Shown piece after piece: positions 8,793 through 18,002 of a stretch of DNA of 36,500 bases. Positions within the stretch are counted from its first letter, which is position 1. The number at the start of each line of letters is the position of its first letter. This DNA is from Bacteroidales bacterium. GTDB taxonomy: Bacteria; Bacteroidota; Bacteroidia; Bacteroidales; F082. The stretch spans positions 1 to 36,500 of the forward strand of contig JAFOBJ010000031.1 of NCBI GenBank assembly GCA_017381865.1. Direction: 5' to 3'. The notes beneath the pieces are model-generated. The model was not told where the DNA came from. It made no database searches and saw only the letters and a list, made by a program, of their open reading frames with translations. The translations under genes were made by a program, and so were the position numbers.

Positions 8793-11123
8793 ATGAAAAT
8801 TAGAGTTAAAAACATCATCGCCATTGGTATTATTGCAATGACATTAATATCATGTTCAGGAGAATTAAAAAAGGCAGACTACCAAGTAATTCCGCTTCCT
8901 AAAAACATTACCGAAAATGCAACCGAAAGACCTTTCATTCTTTCAAAAAATGTCATAGTAACATATCCAACTTCACAACCAGAATTAATCAAAGAAGCCA
9001 ATTTTTTAACAGAATTTCTTAATGAAATTTTAGGATACGAGTTAAAAATTGAGGCTTCAGACTCTTTCAAAAAAGGAGCAATTAATTTAAGCGTTGACCC
9101 AACTATTTTTACAGAAAAAGATTCTTACAAAATTATTGTAAATGAAAACAATATAAACATCATTTCAAGTGAAGCTTCAAGTCTATTTTACGCTATACAG
9201 ACATTAAGAAAAAGCCTTCCTTTCGATGCGAAAGGCGAAAATATTGCGATGCCAGCAACCGAAATCTACGACTATCCACGTTTCGGTCACAGAGGCATGA
9301 TGCTCGACGTAAGCCGTCACATTTTCCCTCTCGATTCCATCAAAGAATACATCGACCTGATGGCCTTGCATAACATGAATAAATTCCACCTCCACCTCAC
9401 CGACGACCAAGGTTGGAGAATCGAAATAAAGAAATATCCAAAACTCACTGAAGTCGGAGCTTGGCGTTCAGGAACGAAAATCGGCAAGAGCGAAACATTC
9501 GACACAATTCGCTACGGTGGTTTCTACACACAAGAAGAACTCCGCGACTTGGTCAAGTACGCAGCAGACCGTCACATCACCATCATTCCAGAAATCGACC
9601 TTCCTGGTCACCAATTAGCAGCATTGGCAACATATCCAGAACTCGGCTGCACGGGCGGACCATACGAAGTCTGGAAACAATGGGGCGTTGCAGACGACGT
9701 AATCTGCGCCGGCAACGAAGACGCGATGCGTTTCCTCGAAGACGTCTTGACAGAAGTGATGGACATCTTCCCTAGCGAATACATTCACATCGGCGGCGAC
9801 GAATGCCCTAAAGTACGCTGGGAAAAATGTCCAAAATGCCAAGCTAAGATTAAAGAACTCGGATTTAAAGACGATGAGCATTTCAAAGCTGAGAACTATC
9901 TCCAAAGCTATGTCATGACAAGAATGGAGAAATTCGTTGAAGACCACGGACGTAAAGTCATTGGCTGGGACGAAATCCTTGAAGGCGGCCTCGGACCAAA
10001 CGTAACCGTCATGAGCTGGAGAAGCATTGATGGCGGCAAAGAAGGCGCAAAACAACACCACGACGTCATAATGACACCTTGCTCCCACCTCTACTTCGAC
10101 TATTATCAGACAGACAACACCGACGACGAGCCACTCGCAATCGGAGGTTATATCCCTGTTGAAAGAGTCTACGAATTTGAACCAATTCCTTCAGACCTCA
10201 CAGAAGAAGAAGCAAAACATATTCTTGGCGCACAAGCCAACCTCTGGGTTGAATACATCAAAGACATGAACACTGTATTTTACAGAATCCTGCCAAGAAT
10301 GGACGCATTGACAGAAGTACAATGGGTTTCACCAGAACAAAAAGACTACGACAGTTTCCGCAAGCGTGCATACAAGATGGTTGAGTTCTATGACCTCAAA
10401 GGCTGGAACTACGCAAAACACATCTTCGACATCAACGTTGAAATCGTTCCTAACGTAGAAGCAAAATGCATTGACGTGACAATGTCTAAATTCGGCGAAG
10501 GCGACATCCTCTACACATTGGACGGCAGCGACCCATTGACAAACGGAACAAAATACACAGAAGCACTCAAACTCACAGAAAACGCCAAATTAAGAGCTAT
10601 CGTCAAGAGAGCAAAGAGCGTCGGCAAAGAATTCAAGACCGACATCGAACTCAGCAAGTCATCGATGAAACCAATCACTTTGAAGAACGAACCACACGAA
10701 AACTATCGTTTCGACGGAGCCAACACTTTGATTGACGGACTTTCTGGTGGCAAGAATTACAAAACTGGACGTTGGATTGCTTTCTTCGGAGAAAATCTCG
10801 ATGCAAAAATCGACATGATAGAAGAACAAGAGATAAGCAATTTGTCATTCCAATGCAATTTAACCAAAGGCGATTGGATTTTCAATGCCAAGTCTGTGAC
10901 AATTTTAGGATCTAACGATGGAGAAAATTACGAAGAAATTCATCATCAAGACTTCCCTATCGAGACAATTGCAGAAGACGGTGTTTTATCATATAGCGTT
11001 GATTTTGAGAAGACAAACGTACGTTATATCAATATCATCATCGAGCCACACATGTGTCCAGAAGGCCATTCAGGCTATGGTTATCCAGCATGGATTTTCA
11101 TCGATGAATTAAAAATTAACTAA
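8793..11123 (+). CDS. Beta-N-acetylhexosaminidase, GH20 family, lipoprotein
   Basis: 776 residues. The signal peptide ends in a lipobox (TLISC). A GH20b-type N-terminal domain (about 30-155) precedes the TIM-barrel catalytic domain with HRGMMLDVSRH, FHLHLTDDQGWR and HIGGDECPK. Asp336-Glu337 are the substrate-assisted catalytic pair. A chitobiase-type C-terminal domain (YTLDGSDP) and a final F5/8-type-C-like carbohydrate-binding domain (about 640-776) follow. It removes terminal GlcNAc/GalNAc from glycans at the cell surface or in the periplasm. ATG at 8793 is chosen; an in-frame TTG at 8778 gives a poorer signal peptide. The middle of the gene (about 9230-10680) is richer in C-ending codons than its ends. 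Confidence 0.95.
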   Translation: MKIRVKNIIAIGIIAMTLISCSGELKKADYQVIPLPKNITENATERPFILSKNVIVTYPTSQPELIKEANFLTEFLNEILGYELKIEASDSFKKGAINLSVDPTIFTEKDSYKIIVNENNINIISSEASSLFYAIQTLRKSLPFDAKGENIAMPATEIYDYPRFGHRGMMLDVSRHIFPLDSIKEYIDLMALHNMNKFHLHLTDDQGWRIEIKKYPKLTEVGAWRSGTKIGKSETFDTIRYGGFYTQEELRDLVKYAADRHITIIPEIDLPGHQLAALATYPELGCTGGPYEVWKQWGVADDVICAGNEDAMRFLEDVLTEVMDIFPSEYIHIGGDECPKVRWEKCPKCQAKIKELGFKDDEHFKAENYLQSYVMTRMEKFVEDHGRKVIGWDEILEGGLGPNVTVMSWRSIDGGKEGAKQHHDVIMTPCSHLYFDYYQTDNTDDEPLAIGGYIPVERVYEFEPIPSDLTEEEAKHILGAQANLWVEYIKDMNTVFYRILPRMDALTEVQWVSPEQKDYDSFRKRAYKMVEFYDLKGWNYAKHIFDINVEIVPNVEAKCIDVTMSKFGEGDILYTLDGSDPLTNGTKYTEALKLTENAKLRAIVKRAKSVGKEFKTDIELSKSSMKPITLKNEPHENYRFDGANTLIDGLSGGKNYKTGRWIAFFGENLDAKIDMIEEQEISNLSFQCNLTKGDWIFNAKSVTILGSNDGENYEEIHHQDFPIETIAEDGVLSYSVDFEKTNVRYINIIIEPHMCPEGHSGYGYPAWIFIDELKIN

Positions 11124-11169
11124 TTGAAAAATAATTTTGTACGGACGTAATTCGTAAAGAAAAATTTTG

Positions 11170-11201
11170 TACTTTTGCACCCGCAAACCTCGGGTAGGTT
11201 T
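11170..11201 (+). promoter_or_regulatory. rpsP -7 element and leader hairpin
   Basis: TACTTTTG at 11170-11177 matches the Bacteroidota -7 element; no clear -33 box is visible. The leader contains AAACC...GGTTT at about 11185-11201, a short hairpin of unknown role. The rpsP start follows at 11241. Confidence 0.55.
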
Positions 11202-11240
11202 AACAGTTAAATTATTATTAACATTTAAAAAATTAGTTTT

Positions 11241-11783
11241 ATGCCAGCAAAAATGAGATTACAAAGACATGGTAAAAAAGGTCAACCATTTTATCATATT
11301 GTAATTGCAGACGCTCGCGCACCACGTGATGGTCGCTTCACAGAAAAAATCGGTACCTACAATCCTGTAGCTCAACCAGCTCAAATCAACCTCAACTTTG
11401 ACAAAGCTTTGGATTGGTTAAACAAAGGTGCTCAACCAACAGACACAGTTCGTTCTATCCTTTCACAAAAAGGCGTTTTATTGAAAAAACACTTATTAGT
11501 TGGTGTTAAGAAAGGCGCTATGACAGCAGAACAAGCTGAAGTTAAATTCCAAAACTGGATGAAAGAGAAGGAAGCTAAAGCAGCTGAAGCAGTAAAAGCA
11601 ACAGCAGAACAAAAAAGAGCTATCCAAAAAGAAAGATTAGAAGCAGAAGCTAAAGTTAATGAAGCACGTATTGCTGAATTAGCAAAGAGAAGAGCAGAAG
11701 CTGAAGCAGCTGCAGCAGCAGAAAATGCAGAAGCAACAGAAGAAGCTCCAGCAGCTGAAGAAACAACAGAAGCAGAAGCTTGA
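11241..11783 (+). CDS. rpsP: 30S ribosomal protein S16
   Basis: 180 residues. The S16 core begins [20 protein letters not shown] and includes [20 protein letters not shown], characteristic of bS16. The first 85 or so residues cover the normal protein. The rest is a charged helix ending in an Ala/Glu-rich tail, as seen in other Bacteroidota S16 proteins. It assembles into the 30S subunit. Transcribed alone here, with its own promoter and terminator; the rimM/trmD neighbours common elsewhere are absent. Ends with TGA. Confidence 0.97.
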   Translation: MPAKMRLQRHGKKGQPFYHIVIADARAPRDGRFTEKIGTYNPVAQPAQINLNFDKALDWLNKGAQPTDTVRSILSQKGVLLKKHLLVGVKKGAMTAEQAEVKFQNWMKEKEAKAAEAVKATAEQKRAIQKERLEAEAKVNEARIAELAKRRAEAEAAAAAENAEATEEAPAAEETTEAEA

Positions 11784-11805
11784 GATTCTAAATCTTGATA
11801 ATAAG

Positions 11806-11838
11806 AAAATCCGTCGAAAACCTCGGCGGATTTTTTTT
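11806..11838 (+). terminator. Terminator after rpsP
   Basis: The arms AAAATCCGTCG and CGGCGGATTTT (11 pairs, one G-U) flank a 7-base loop and run into eight T. It is a strong intrinsic terminator 23 bp after the stop codon. Confidence 0.9.
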
Positions 11839-11839
11839 G

Positions 11840-11952
11840 TTTCCACGGAAAATTCTATCCACGAATATTCACTAATCTTCACGAAAAGTTTAGGGACGCA
11901 GCAAACCACGCCCCTACAATTATGAATTATGCATTATGAATTATGAATTAAT
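11840..11952. repeat. Composite intergenic repeats between rpsP and clpB
   Basis: The segment first repeats the ccacgga/ccacgaa words seen at 1126-1170. It then has GGGACGCAG...CGCCCCTAC, a degenerate member of the GTAGGGACGC palindrome family. Last come 7-bp units TTATGAA/TTATGCA (11918-11952) reaching the end of clpB. No gene is visible. Confidence 0.6.
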
Positions 11953-14134
11953 TCCTAAAAACAATCCCTTCCCCATCGTAATCGACGATAATAGGTTTTT
12001 CCTTATTGACTTTATCAGATAGAATCATCTTCGACAAATCATTGATGAGTTCACGTTGCATCATTCGTTTCACTGGACGTGCGCCGTAACGGACATCGTA
12101 GCTCGTCTCTGCAATATGCTTCATCGCTTCTGAAGTCATCTCGATGTCGATGTCGTTTTTCTTCAACATTTTCTTCAAAGAATGGAACTGCATTGAAACA
12201 ACATTGATAATCTGTTCTTTAGACAAAGGAGTAAACATAATAATGTCATCAATACGATTCAAAAACTCAGGCTTCATAAACTGACGCAATATTTCCATCA
12301 CTTTATTACGCATTTCTTCAAAGTCTGAGTCTGAGCTTTGAGCAGTGAGCTTTGAGCTTTGAGCCTCTTGTTCTTGGTTCTTAGCTCTTCGTTCTTCGTT
12401 CTTTGTCATCATCTCCTGTATCGCCATCGCGCCGATGTTGGATGTCATAATGATGATAGTGTTTTTGAAGTCAACCAAACGACCTTTGTTATCCGTCAGA
12501 CGACCGTCGTCGAGTATTTGCAATAAGATATTATAAACATCCTGATGCGCTTTTTCTATTTCATCGAGAAGCACGACAGAATACGGCTTACGACGTACAG
12601 CTTCAGTCAGCTGTCCGCTTTCATCGTAGCCGACATAACCCGGAGGCGCTCCTATCAAACGAGAAACCGAATGACGTTCCTGGTATTCCGACATATCGAT
12701 GCGCACCATATTATTCTCGTCATCGAAAAGAAATTCTGCGAGAGCCTTGGCGAGTTCCGTCTTACCGACGCCCGTCGTTCCTAAGAAGATAAACGAACCT
12801 ATCGGGCGACGAGCGTCCTGAAGTCCTGCCCTGCTCCTTCTTATCGCATCAGAAACAGCGACGATAGCCTCGTCTTGTCCCACGACACGTTTATGCAATT
12901 CATTTTCAAGATTAAGAAGCTTCTCTCGCTCGCTCTGCAACATCTTATTCACAGGAATACCAGTCCAGCGAGAAACGATTTCCGCGATATCCTCAGCATT
13001 AACCACTTCATCGATGAGAGGATTATCACCTTGTATTTTCTTCAATTCAGCCTTAACGTTTTCTATATTCTGTTCCGCATTAGGAATCTTTCCGTAACGA
13101 AGTTCCGCGACGCGACCATAATTACCCTCACGTTCAGCGTTTTCAGCTTCATAACGATAACGTTCTATATTTTTCTTCTCATTCTGAATCTTTTCAATAA
13201 AGCCACGTTCTGTCTCCCAACGTGATTTTATCTTAGAGCGTTCGTCATTAAGTTCTGCTATGACTTTAGAAAGTTCATCGATTTTCTTCTTATCTTTCTC
13301 ACGTTTGATAGCCTCACGTTCAATTTCCAGCTGACGAATCTTACGTTCTATATCCTCCAATTCTTCTGGCAAAGAATTGATTTGCAGTCTCAGACGAGAA
13401 GCAGCCTCATCAACGAGGTCGATAGCTTTATCAGGGAGGAAACGATTTGATATATAACGAATTGAGAGGTCGACAGCGGCGATGATAGCCTCGTCGAGTA
13501 TTCTCACCTGATGGTGATTTTCATACTTTTCTTTCAAGCCTCTGAGTATTGAAATAGCCGACTCTTCGGAAGGCTCATCGACCATAACTATTTGAAAACG
13601 ACGCTCAAGAGCCTTGTCTTTCTCAAAATATTTCTGATATTCGTTTAATGTTGTCGCGCCGACGGCTTGCAATTCGCCGCGAGCAAGAGCAGGTTTCAAG
13701 ATATTGGCAGCATCCATTGCGCCACCAGAAGCTCCTGCGCCAACGAGAGTGTGTATTTCGTCTATAAATAAGATTATTTCACCTTCACTATCAACGACTT
13801 CCTTCACCACATTTTTAAGACGTTCTTCAAACTCGCCCTGATATTTTGCGCCAGCGATAAGCGCACCCATGTCAAGAGAATAAACTTTTTTAGATTTCAG
13901 ATTTTCAGGCACGTCGCCACTGACGATTCTCTGTGCCAGACCTTCAGCGATGGCTGTCTTACCGACTCCAGGTTCTCCTATTAATATAGGATTGTTTTTA
14001 GTTCTTCTAGATAAAATCTGCAACACTCTTCTTATTTCCTCATCGCGACCAATGACAGGATCGAGTTTTCCTGATGAAGCCAAGTCATTGAGGTTACGAG
14101 CGTAGCTATCAATTGTCAATTGTTTTAAATCCAT
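11948..14134 (-). CDS. clpB: ClpB-type disaggregase lacking the N-terminal domain
   Basis: 728 residues from ATG 14134, against roughly 860 for full ClpB. It begins [19 protein letters not shown], directly at the link to the first AAA+ domain. Walker A1 is GEPGVGKT (53-60), with [13 protein letters not shown] and a middle coiled-coil domain (about 260-380). Walker A2 is GTTGVGKT (452-459), followed by [24 protein letters not shown] cut here only by naming: the key part is [11 protein letters not shown]. ClpB extracts polypeptides from aggregates together with DnaK. The whole substrate-contacting N-domain is missing, and no coding remnant of it lies upstream. Residues about 576-601 are encoded by heptanucleotide repeats (see separate entry). 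An ATG at 14209 is possible but adds no domain. Confidence 0.93.
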   Translation of the reverse strand: MDLKQLTIDSYARNLNDLASSGKLDPVIGRDEEIRRVLQILSRRTKNNPILIGEPGVGKTAIAEGLAQRIVSGDVPENLKSKKVYSLDMGALIAGAKYQGEFEERLKNVVKEVVDSEGEIILFIDEIHTLVGAGASGGAMDAANILKPALARGELQAVGATTLNEYQKYFEKDKALERRFQIVMVDEPSEESAISILRGLKEKYENHHQVRILDEAIIAAVDLSIRYISNRFLPDKAIDLVDEAASRLRLQINSLPEELEDIERKIRQLEIEREAIKREKDKKKIDELSKVIAELNDERSKIKSRWETERGFIEKIQNEKKNIERYRYEAENAEREGNYGRVAELRYGKIPNAEQNIENVKAELKKIQGDNPLIDEVVNAEDIAEIVSRWTGIPVNKMLQSEREKLLNLENELHKRVVGQDEAIVAVSDAIRRSRAGLQDARRPIGSFIFLGTTGVGKTELAKALAEFLFDDENNMVRIDMSEYQERHSVSRLIGAPPGYVGYDESGQLTEAVRRKPYSVVLLDEIEKAHQDVYNILLQILDDGRLTDNKGRLVDFKNTIIIMTSNIGAMAIQEMMTKNEERRAKNQEQEAQSSKLTAQSSDSDFEEMRNKVMEILRQFMKPEFLNRIDDIIMFTPLSKEQIINVVSMQFHSLKKMLKKNDIDIEMTSEAMKHIAETSYDVRYGARPVKRMMQRELINDLSKMILSDKVNKEKPIIVDYDGEGIVFRN
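12332..12408. repeat. Heptanucleotide array inside the clpB coding region
   Basis: On the plus strand five units of TGAGCTT type (12332-12366) are followed by six units of TTCGTTC type (12367-12408), eleven 7-bp units in a row. The reading frame is kept. They encode a polar stretch with visible 7-residue periodicity ([14 protein letters not shown]) in a loop of the second AAA+ domain, where other ClpB proteins have a short variable linker. Similar units occur intergenically at 24791-24815 and 17990-18015. Confidence 0.85.
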
Positions 14135-14195
14135 TTTGCTATTTTTTTTGTTGTTTGTTTTTATTTCATCAAAATTATTTCCAATCCAATAAAAA

Positions 14196-14208
14196 TGACA
14201 TTTTGTCA
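14196..14208. promoter_or_regulatory. Palindrome TGACA-N3-TGTCA upstream of clpB
   Basis: A 13-bp perfect inverted repeat lies 62 bp before the clpB start. A possible -7 element in the clpB direction (TAATTTTG on the minus strand, 14170-14177) is downstream of it. Position and symmetry suit an operator, but it is not the CIRCE heat-shock element and no regulator is known. Confidence 0.3.
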
Positions 14209-14309
14209 CTAATTTCTAAACAAATATTAAGGATTTTTTCCTTAAAAAAAATTGACAATAAAGTGCAATAAAACAGATAGTTTCACATTATTTATATTTA
14301 GAAAATTCA

Positions 14310-14317
14310 TATATTTG
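14310..14317 (+). promoter_or_regulatory. -7 promoter element before the T9SS-sorted protein
   Basis: TATATTTG matches TAnnTTTG and lies 8 bp before the ATG at 14325. No -33 box is visible. The leader would be very short. Confidence 0.45.
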
Positions 14318-14324
14318 CAGAACT

Positions 14325-15596
14325 ATGAAAATGTCAAAAATAAATAAAAAAATAAATTTTGTCAGACTATCTATCTTACTGATATTCTTAATCAACGTCA
14401 TTAGACTCAACGCCCAGATGAATTGTGAGATTAAGATTGACGAATGGGTAAGCCTGCCAGTTTGTTACGGCGAAGAAATTACCATGAGTGTTGATGCTCA
14501 GCCAGGCTTTGCATACCAATGGTCTAAGAATGGAATTGACATCAGCGGAGAGACAAACTTCTATTATACAGCCACGATTACTGAAGATAAATCAAAATAC
14601 GGCGTTAAAGTCACTGATACTGAGACACAAGAAGAATGTTATGATGATATTATCATTGACATGATTGAGTCGTTTGAGATTAAATTTGAGCAGACACAGC
14701 TGACTTGCAGCAACAACAATGCGGAAAACGGACAGAATGCCAAAGTTATGGCGACAGCATCTGGAAACAACTTCAAATCATTCACTTACGAATGGGGTAG
14801 CAATGTTGAGAATAATATTTGGACAAATCCGAACAATCCTCAGGAAGCTATAGGACTGAAGGCTTGGAGAGAATATTATGTCATTGTCACTGGCGTCAAT
14901 GCAAATGGCGACAGTTGCACGCAGACTGCCACTTTTACTCCAAGAGCCTACCCTAACCCAAAATTAGAAATCATTTCCGACCCAAAAGATACAGCATACA
15001 TACAAAATCCTTATGTAAAATTCGGTTTTGAAGGCGAAATCGACTCTGTAGAATACAATTCGTGGTCGTGGGCATTTTTCGACAACCCAGACAAACCAAG
15101 TGAAATAACAAGCACTTCTATCGAGCAAGAACCAACTAATGTTTATGCACAGACATCAAAATCAGGAAATCCTTTCAGAGTCGAATTAAGCGTAAAATCA
15201 GCAAATTATGGTTGCGACACGACTTTTTCAACTGAAATTCTTGTCTTGCCTGTTAAGTTAAAAATCCCTAACATTTTCACGCCAAATGGTGATGGTATCA
15301 ATGACTACTTCATCATTGACAACGACCCTGCCGCAACTGACAACATTGAAGATGAGAAAAAAAGAGGATTCGAATACAACAAATATAACCCGTTAAATGA
15401 TTATTATTTAACAACTAAGTTAACGATATTTAACAGATGGGGACGTATTGTTTATAAATCAGAAGACTATCAAAACGACTGGGACGGAGGCAATCTTCCT
15501 GACGGTACATATTTCTATGTATTAGAATGCGTTGGAAAATACGACGATGACTGTCGTTATCAAGGTTCCGTGACGATTTTTGGTAGTGGAAGGTGA
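14325..15596 (+). CDS. Exported protein with T9SS type B (gliding-associated) C-terminal domain
   Basis: 423 residues. The signal peptide is in the first 31 residues (hydrophobic LSILLIFLINVIRL, likely cleavage after NA). The central part contains Ig-like/PKD-like beta repeats with paired cysteines (about 35-300). The C-terminus from about residue 310 has IPNIFTPNGDGINDYF, LTIFNRWGRIVYKSEDY, WDGGNLPDGTYFYVL and a final Gly/Ser/Arg. That is the CHU_C/type B sorting domain used by the type IX secretion system to export proteins across the outer membrane. It implies a T9SS elsewhere in the genome. Binding target unknown. Ends with TGA. Confidence 0.92.
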   Translation: MKMSKINKKINFVRLSILLIFLINVIRLNAQMNCEIKIDEWVSLPVCYGEEITMSVDAQPGFAYQWSKNGIDISGETNFYYTATITEDKSKYGVKVTDTETQEECYDDIIIDMIESFEIKFEQTQLTCSNNNAENGQNAKVMATASGNNFKSFTYEWGSNVENNIWTNPNNPQEAIGLKAWREYYVIVTGVNANGDSCTQTATFTPRAYPNPKLEIISDPKDTAYIQNPYVKFGFEGEIDSVEYNSWSWAFFDNPDKPSEITSTSIEQEPTNVYAQTSKSGNPFRVELSVKSANYGCDTTFSTEILVLPVKLKIPNIFTPNGDGINDYFIIDNDPAATDNIEDEKKRGFEYNKYNPLNDYYLTTKLTIFNRWGRIVYKSEDYQNDWDGGNLPDGTYFYVLECVGKYDDDCRYQGSVTIFGSGR

Positions 15597-15628
15597 TTAT
15601 TAGTTAGGAGTTAGGAGTTAAGAATTGA
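15596..15628. repeat. Heptanucleotide array (TTAGGAG)
   Basis: Tandem TTAGGAG units with degenerate neighbours begin at the stop codon of the T9SS-sorted protein and end before the DUF1573 gene. Confidence 0.7.
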
Positions 15629-15668
15629 ACAATTATTATAAAAAAACGTTAAATAGAAAATAAGTAGT

Positions 15669-16121
15669 ATGAAAAGATTTATTTTGTCATTGATTGTGAT
15701 ATTAGGATTAGTTTCATGTGAGACAAAGAGTGACAATTTGAGCACTAGTTTAGTAAACAATCCAAGTTCTGCTGATGGCGTAAAAAAAGGCGACAATGTT
15801 CCTGCTATAAAATTTGAGAATACAGAATATGATTTTGGCAAGGTATTACAAGGCGAACAAGTCAGTCATACTTTCAAATTTAAGAATGTAGGCAATGCTC
15901 CATTGATTATTACAAGTATTGAAAAAACATGCGGATGCACCACCCCTGACTTCTCAAACAAGCCAATAAAACCAGGTGAAAGCGGCAAAATCACTGTAAC
16001 CTACGACAGCAAAGGACACAAAGGATTTCAGAACAAAAGACTTATCGTAAAAGCTAACACAAATCCTTCAGAAACAATTTTAAGAATAAAAGCACAAGTT
16101 GAAAATATTAACACATTTTAA
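15669..16121 (+). CDS. DUF1573 lipoprotein
   Basis: 150 residues. The signal peptide ends in VILGLVSC, a lipobox with Cys17. The DUF1573 core is visible as YDFGKVLQGEQVSHTFKFKN, GNAPLIITSIEKTCGCT, and PGESGKITVTYDS. This is an Ig-like (ASPM/SPD-2/Hydin-like) envelope domain found in very many Bacteroidota; no enzymatic role is known. It is followed by yajC after 10 bp and lies in the conserved Bacteroidota order DUF1573-yajC-ybbR-coaE. The nusB gene that often precedes this set is absent here. No good promoter is seen. Confidence 0.92.
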   Translation: MKRFILSLIVILGLVSCETKSDNLSTSLVNNPSSADGVKKGDNVPAIKFENTEYDFGKVLQGEQVSHTFKFKNVGNAPLIITSIEKTCGCTTPDFSNKPIKPGESGKITVTYDSKGHKGFQNKRLIVKANTNPSETILRIKAQVENINTF

Positions 16122-16131
16122 ATAATTAACT

Positions 16132-16452
16132 ATGAACATTTTAAACATCACTTTGCTTCAAGCAACACAACCTCAACAATCCTCATGGTCAGGAATTTTT
16201 ATGATTATTTTAATCTTCGTTGTTTTCTGGTTATTCTTCATCCGTCCACAAAACAAGAGAGCTAAAGAACAACAAAAATTCCGTGAAAACTTACAAAAAG
16301 GCGATAAAGTCGTTACAATCGGCGGCATCCACGGTAAAGTTGAAGAAGTTAGAGAACACACTGTTGTTATCAGCGTTGATCACAACACAAAAATCGAATT
16401 CGAAAAATCAGCTATCATTCCTAACGCAAGTCAAGTAGGCGGCGCTGCATAA
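16132..16452 (+). CDS. yajC: Preprotein translocase subunit YajC
   Basis: 106 residues, a normal length. A single membrane helix lies at about residues 20-37 (GIFMIILIFVVFWLFFIRP), followed by the YajC signature RPQNKRAKEQQKF and GDKVVTIGGIHGKV. YajC associates with SecDF at the inner membrane and assists Sec-dependent export. Second gene of the DUF1573-yajC-ybbR-coaE operon, with 13 bp to the next gene. Confidence 0.95.
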   Translation: MNILNITLLQATQPQQSSWSGIFMIILIFVVFWLFFIRPQNKRAKEQQKFRENLQKGDKVVTIGGIHGKVEEVREHTVVISVDHNTKIEFEKSAIIPNASQVGGAA

Positions 16453-16465
16453 ATTATCTTGTGAA

Positions 16466-17422
16466 ATGGTAAGAAAGAAAAAACCTCAGGCATTCCAGCA
16501 GTTCAGTAGCATGATGACGTTTGTTGTCATCGCAACATTATTTTGGCTTTTAATTAAGTTATCAAGCAATTACACTGTAACTGAGCCTCTTACCATAAAC
16601 ATCAAAGATACGCCAGCCAATCTCGTTCTTACAAACGGAACACAAGAGATTAAAGTCACTTTATCAACAAGCGGTTTTGAGTTGTTACACTACTACTTCA
16701 AGCCAAGTTCGAGACGTAAAGTTGACATCTCATTAGAGGAGGTGCCTTTGCACAAAGACAGCGAAAGCACCTACTCTTTTGGTAGCAGCTATGCCAAAGA
16801 AAAAATAGCTAACTTCCTTACATTAGAACCAAACGAAATTTCATTTGACGAAAACAGAATCACACTTAATATGGAACAACTTGATTCCATTAAAGTTAAG
16901 GTTATACCAAATGTCGATTTGACATACGAAAAACAATATAACAGATTAGGAAAAATACAATTAACACCTGACTCTGTTACGATTTACGGACCAAAAAACA
17001 AGATTTCATCAATTGATAATATTTATACACAAAATCTTACGTTAAGAAATATTAACCAAAATGTTAATGTTGACATACCACTTAAACTTGACGAAACATT
17101 AAATGCAGACCATAAAAGCACTAACGTGAAGATTTTCGTAGAAAAATATACGGAAGCTATCGCCAATGTGCCAATCGTCAATAATTCTAAAGAAAAATTA
17201 AGACTTTTCCCAGACAAGGTGAATATCAAATATATAGTGTCATTAACAGATTATAATATCATAAAAGAGAATTCTTTTAAAGTAAATATAGACACCGCCG
17301 ACATAAAACCTGAAAACAATTATCTTCCAATATACCTCACCGATTATCCTAACAATACAAAAATCATCAGCATCGAACCTAAAGAAGTTGAATATATCAT
17401 CATTGAAAAAAATGAAAATTAA
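16466..17422 (+). CDS. YbbR-like domain protein
   Basis: 318 residues. One N-terminal membrane helix (about 16-31, MTFVVIATLFWLLIKL) precedes an extracytoplasmic part with repeating YbbR-type beta units: PNEISFDENRITLNMEQLDS, LTPDSVTIYGPKNKIS and LFPDKVNIKYIV. YbbR domains are structural. In Firmicutes a relative (CdaR) regulates the c-di-AMP cyclase CdaA, but no cyclase is adjacent here. It sits between yajC and coaE and overlaps coaE by 11 bp, suggesting coupled translation. Confidence 0.88.
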   Translation: MVRKKKPQAFQQFSSMMTFVVIATLFWLLIKLSSNYTVTEPLTINIKDTPANLVLTNGTQEIKVTLSTSGFELLHYYFKPSSRRKVDISLEEVPLHKDSESTYSFGSSYAKEKIANFLTLEPNEISFDENRITLNMEQLDSIKVKVIPNVDLTYEKQYNRLGKIQLTPDSVTIYGPKNKISSIDNIYTQNLTLRNINQNVNVDIPLKLDETLNADHKSTNVKIFVEKYTEAIANVPIVNNSKEKLRLFPDKVNIKYIVSLTDYNIIKENSFKVNIDTADIKPENNYLPIYLTDYPNNTKIISIEPKEVEYIIIEKNEN

Positions 17423-18002
17423 ACGCATCGGAATAACAGGCAATATCGGAAGCGGGAAAAGCCTTGTCTGTAAGATTTTCAACCACTTAGGCATCAACAC
17501 CTTTCATTCTGACGAAGAGACAAAAAAGTTATATTTTCTTCCTGACGTAAAAAAAGAAATCGTCGGACGTTTCGGTGATGAAGTATATTTTTCTGATGGA
17601 AGTCTGAATAAAAAACTCCTATCCTATCATCTCTTTCAAAACAAAGAAGCACTTCAATTCATTGAAAATCTGCTATATCCAAAATTAAACCAAGTCTTTG
17701 AAGAATGGTGCGAGAAGCAGACATCTAACTATGTCTTGTTTGAATCAGCTATTTTATTTGAAAAGAATTTTGACGAACAATTCGACAAAATTATCTTTGT
17801 ATCTGCGCCAGAAAATATAAGAGTTAAAAGAGCTATGCTTCGCGACAAATGCGACGAAGAAAACGTTCGCTCAAGGATGCGACTCCAATGGGACGAGGAG
17901 CTTAAAATAGCAAAATCAGATTACATTATTAATAATGACGGCATCGAGATGCTTATTCCTCAGGTTTTGAAGATAAACGCTGAAGTAAGAACTAAGAGCT
18001 AA
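17412..18002 (+). CDS. coaE: Dephospho-CoA kinase
   Basis: 196 residues. The P-loop GNIGSGKS (residues 10-17) is at the N-terminus. HSDEETKKLYF resembles the D-x-hydrophobic substrate region, and the lid has RAMLRDKCDEENVRSRMRLQ. It catalyses the last step of coenzyme A synthesis: ATP plus dephospho-CoA gives CoA. The ATG at 17412 overlaps the end of the ybbR-like gene; an upstream in-frame start at 17388 would lengthen the overlap. The last residues (RTKS) are encoded by the first units of the downstream 7-bp repeat array, so the natural C-terminus has probably been replaced by repeat DNA. Confidence 0.93.
   Translation: MKIKRIGITGNIGSGKSLVCKIFNHLGINTFHSDEETKKLYFLPDVKKEIVGRFGDEVYFSDGSLNKKLLSYHLFQNKEALQFIENLLYPKLNQVFEEWCEKQTSNYVLFESAILFEKNFDEQFDKIIFVSAPENIRVKRAMLRDKCDEENVRSRMRLQWDEELKIAKSDYIINNDGIEMLIPQVLKINAEVRTKS

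Noticed and set aside
9615-10088. 157-codon open frame antisense to the hexosaminidase
   Set aside because: It is a mirror of the GC-richer catalytic region; residue composition is not protein-like and there is no promoter.
14135-14209. Extended ClpB start (25 extra residues)
   Set aside because: The extension is rich in Asn/Lys, unlike any Clp N-domain, and covers the TGACA palindrome and a possible -7 element; ATG 14134 gives the better start.
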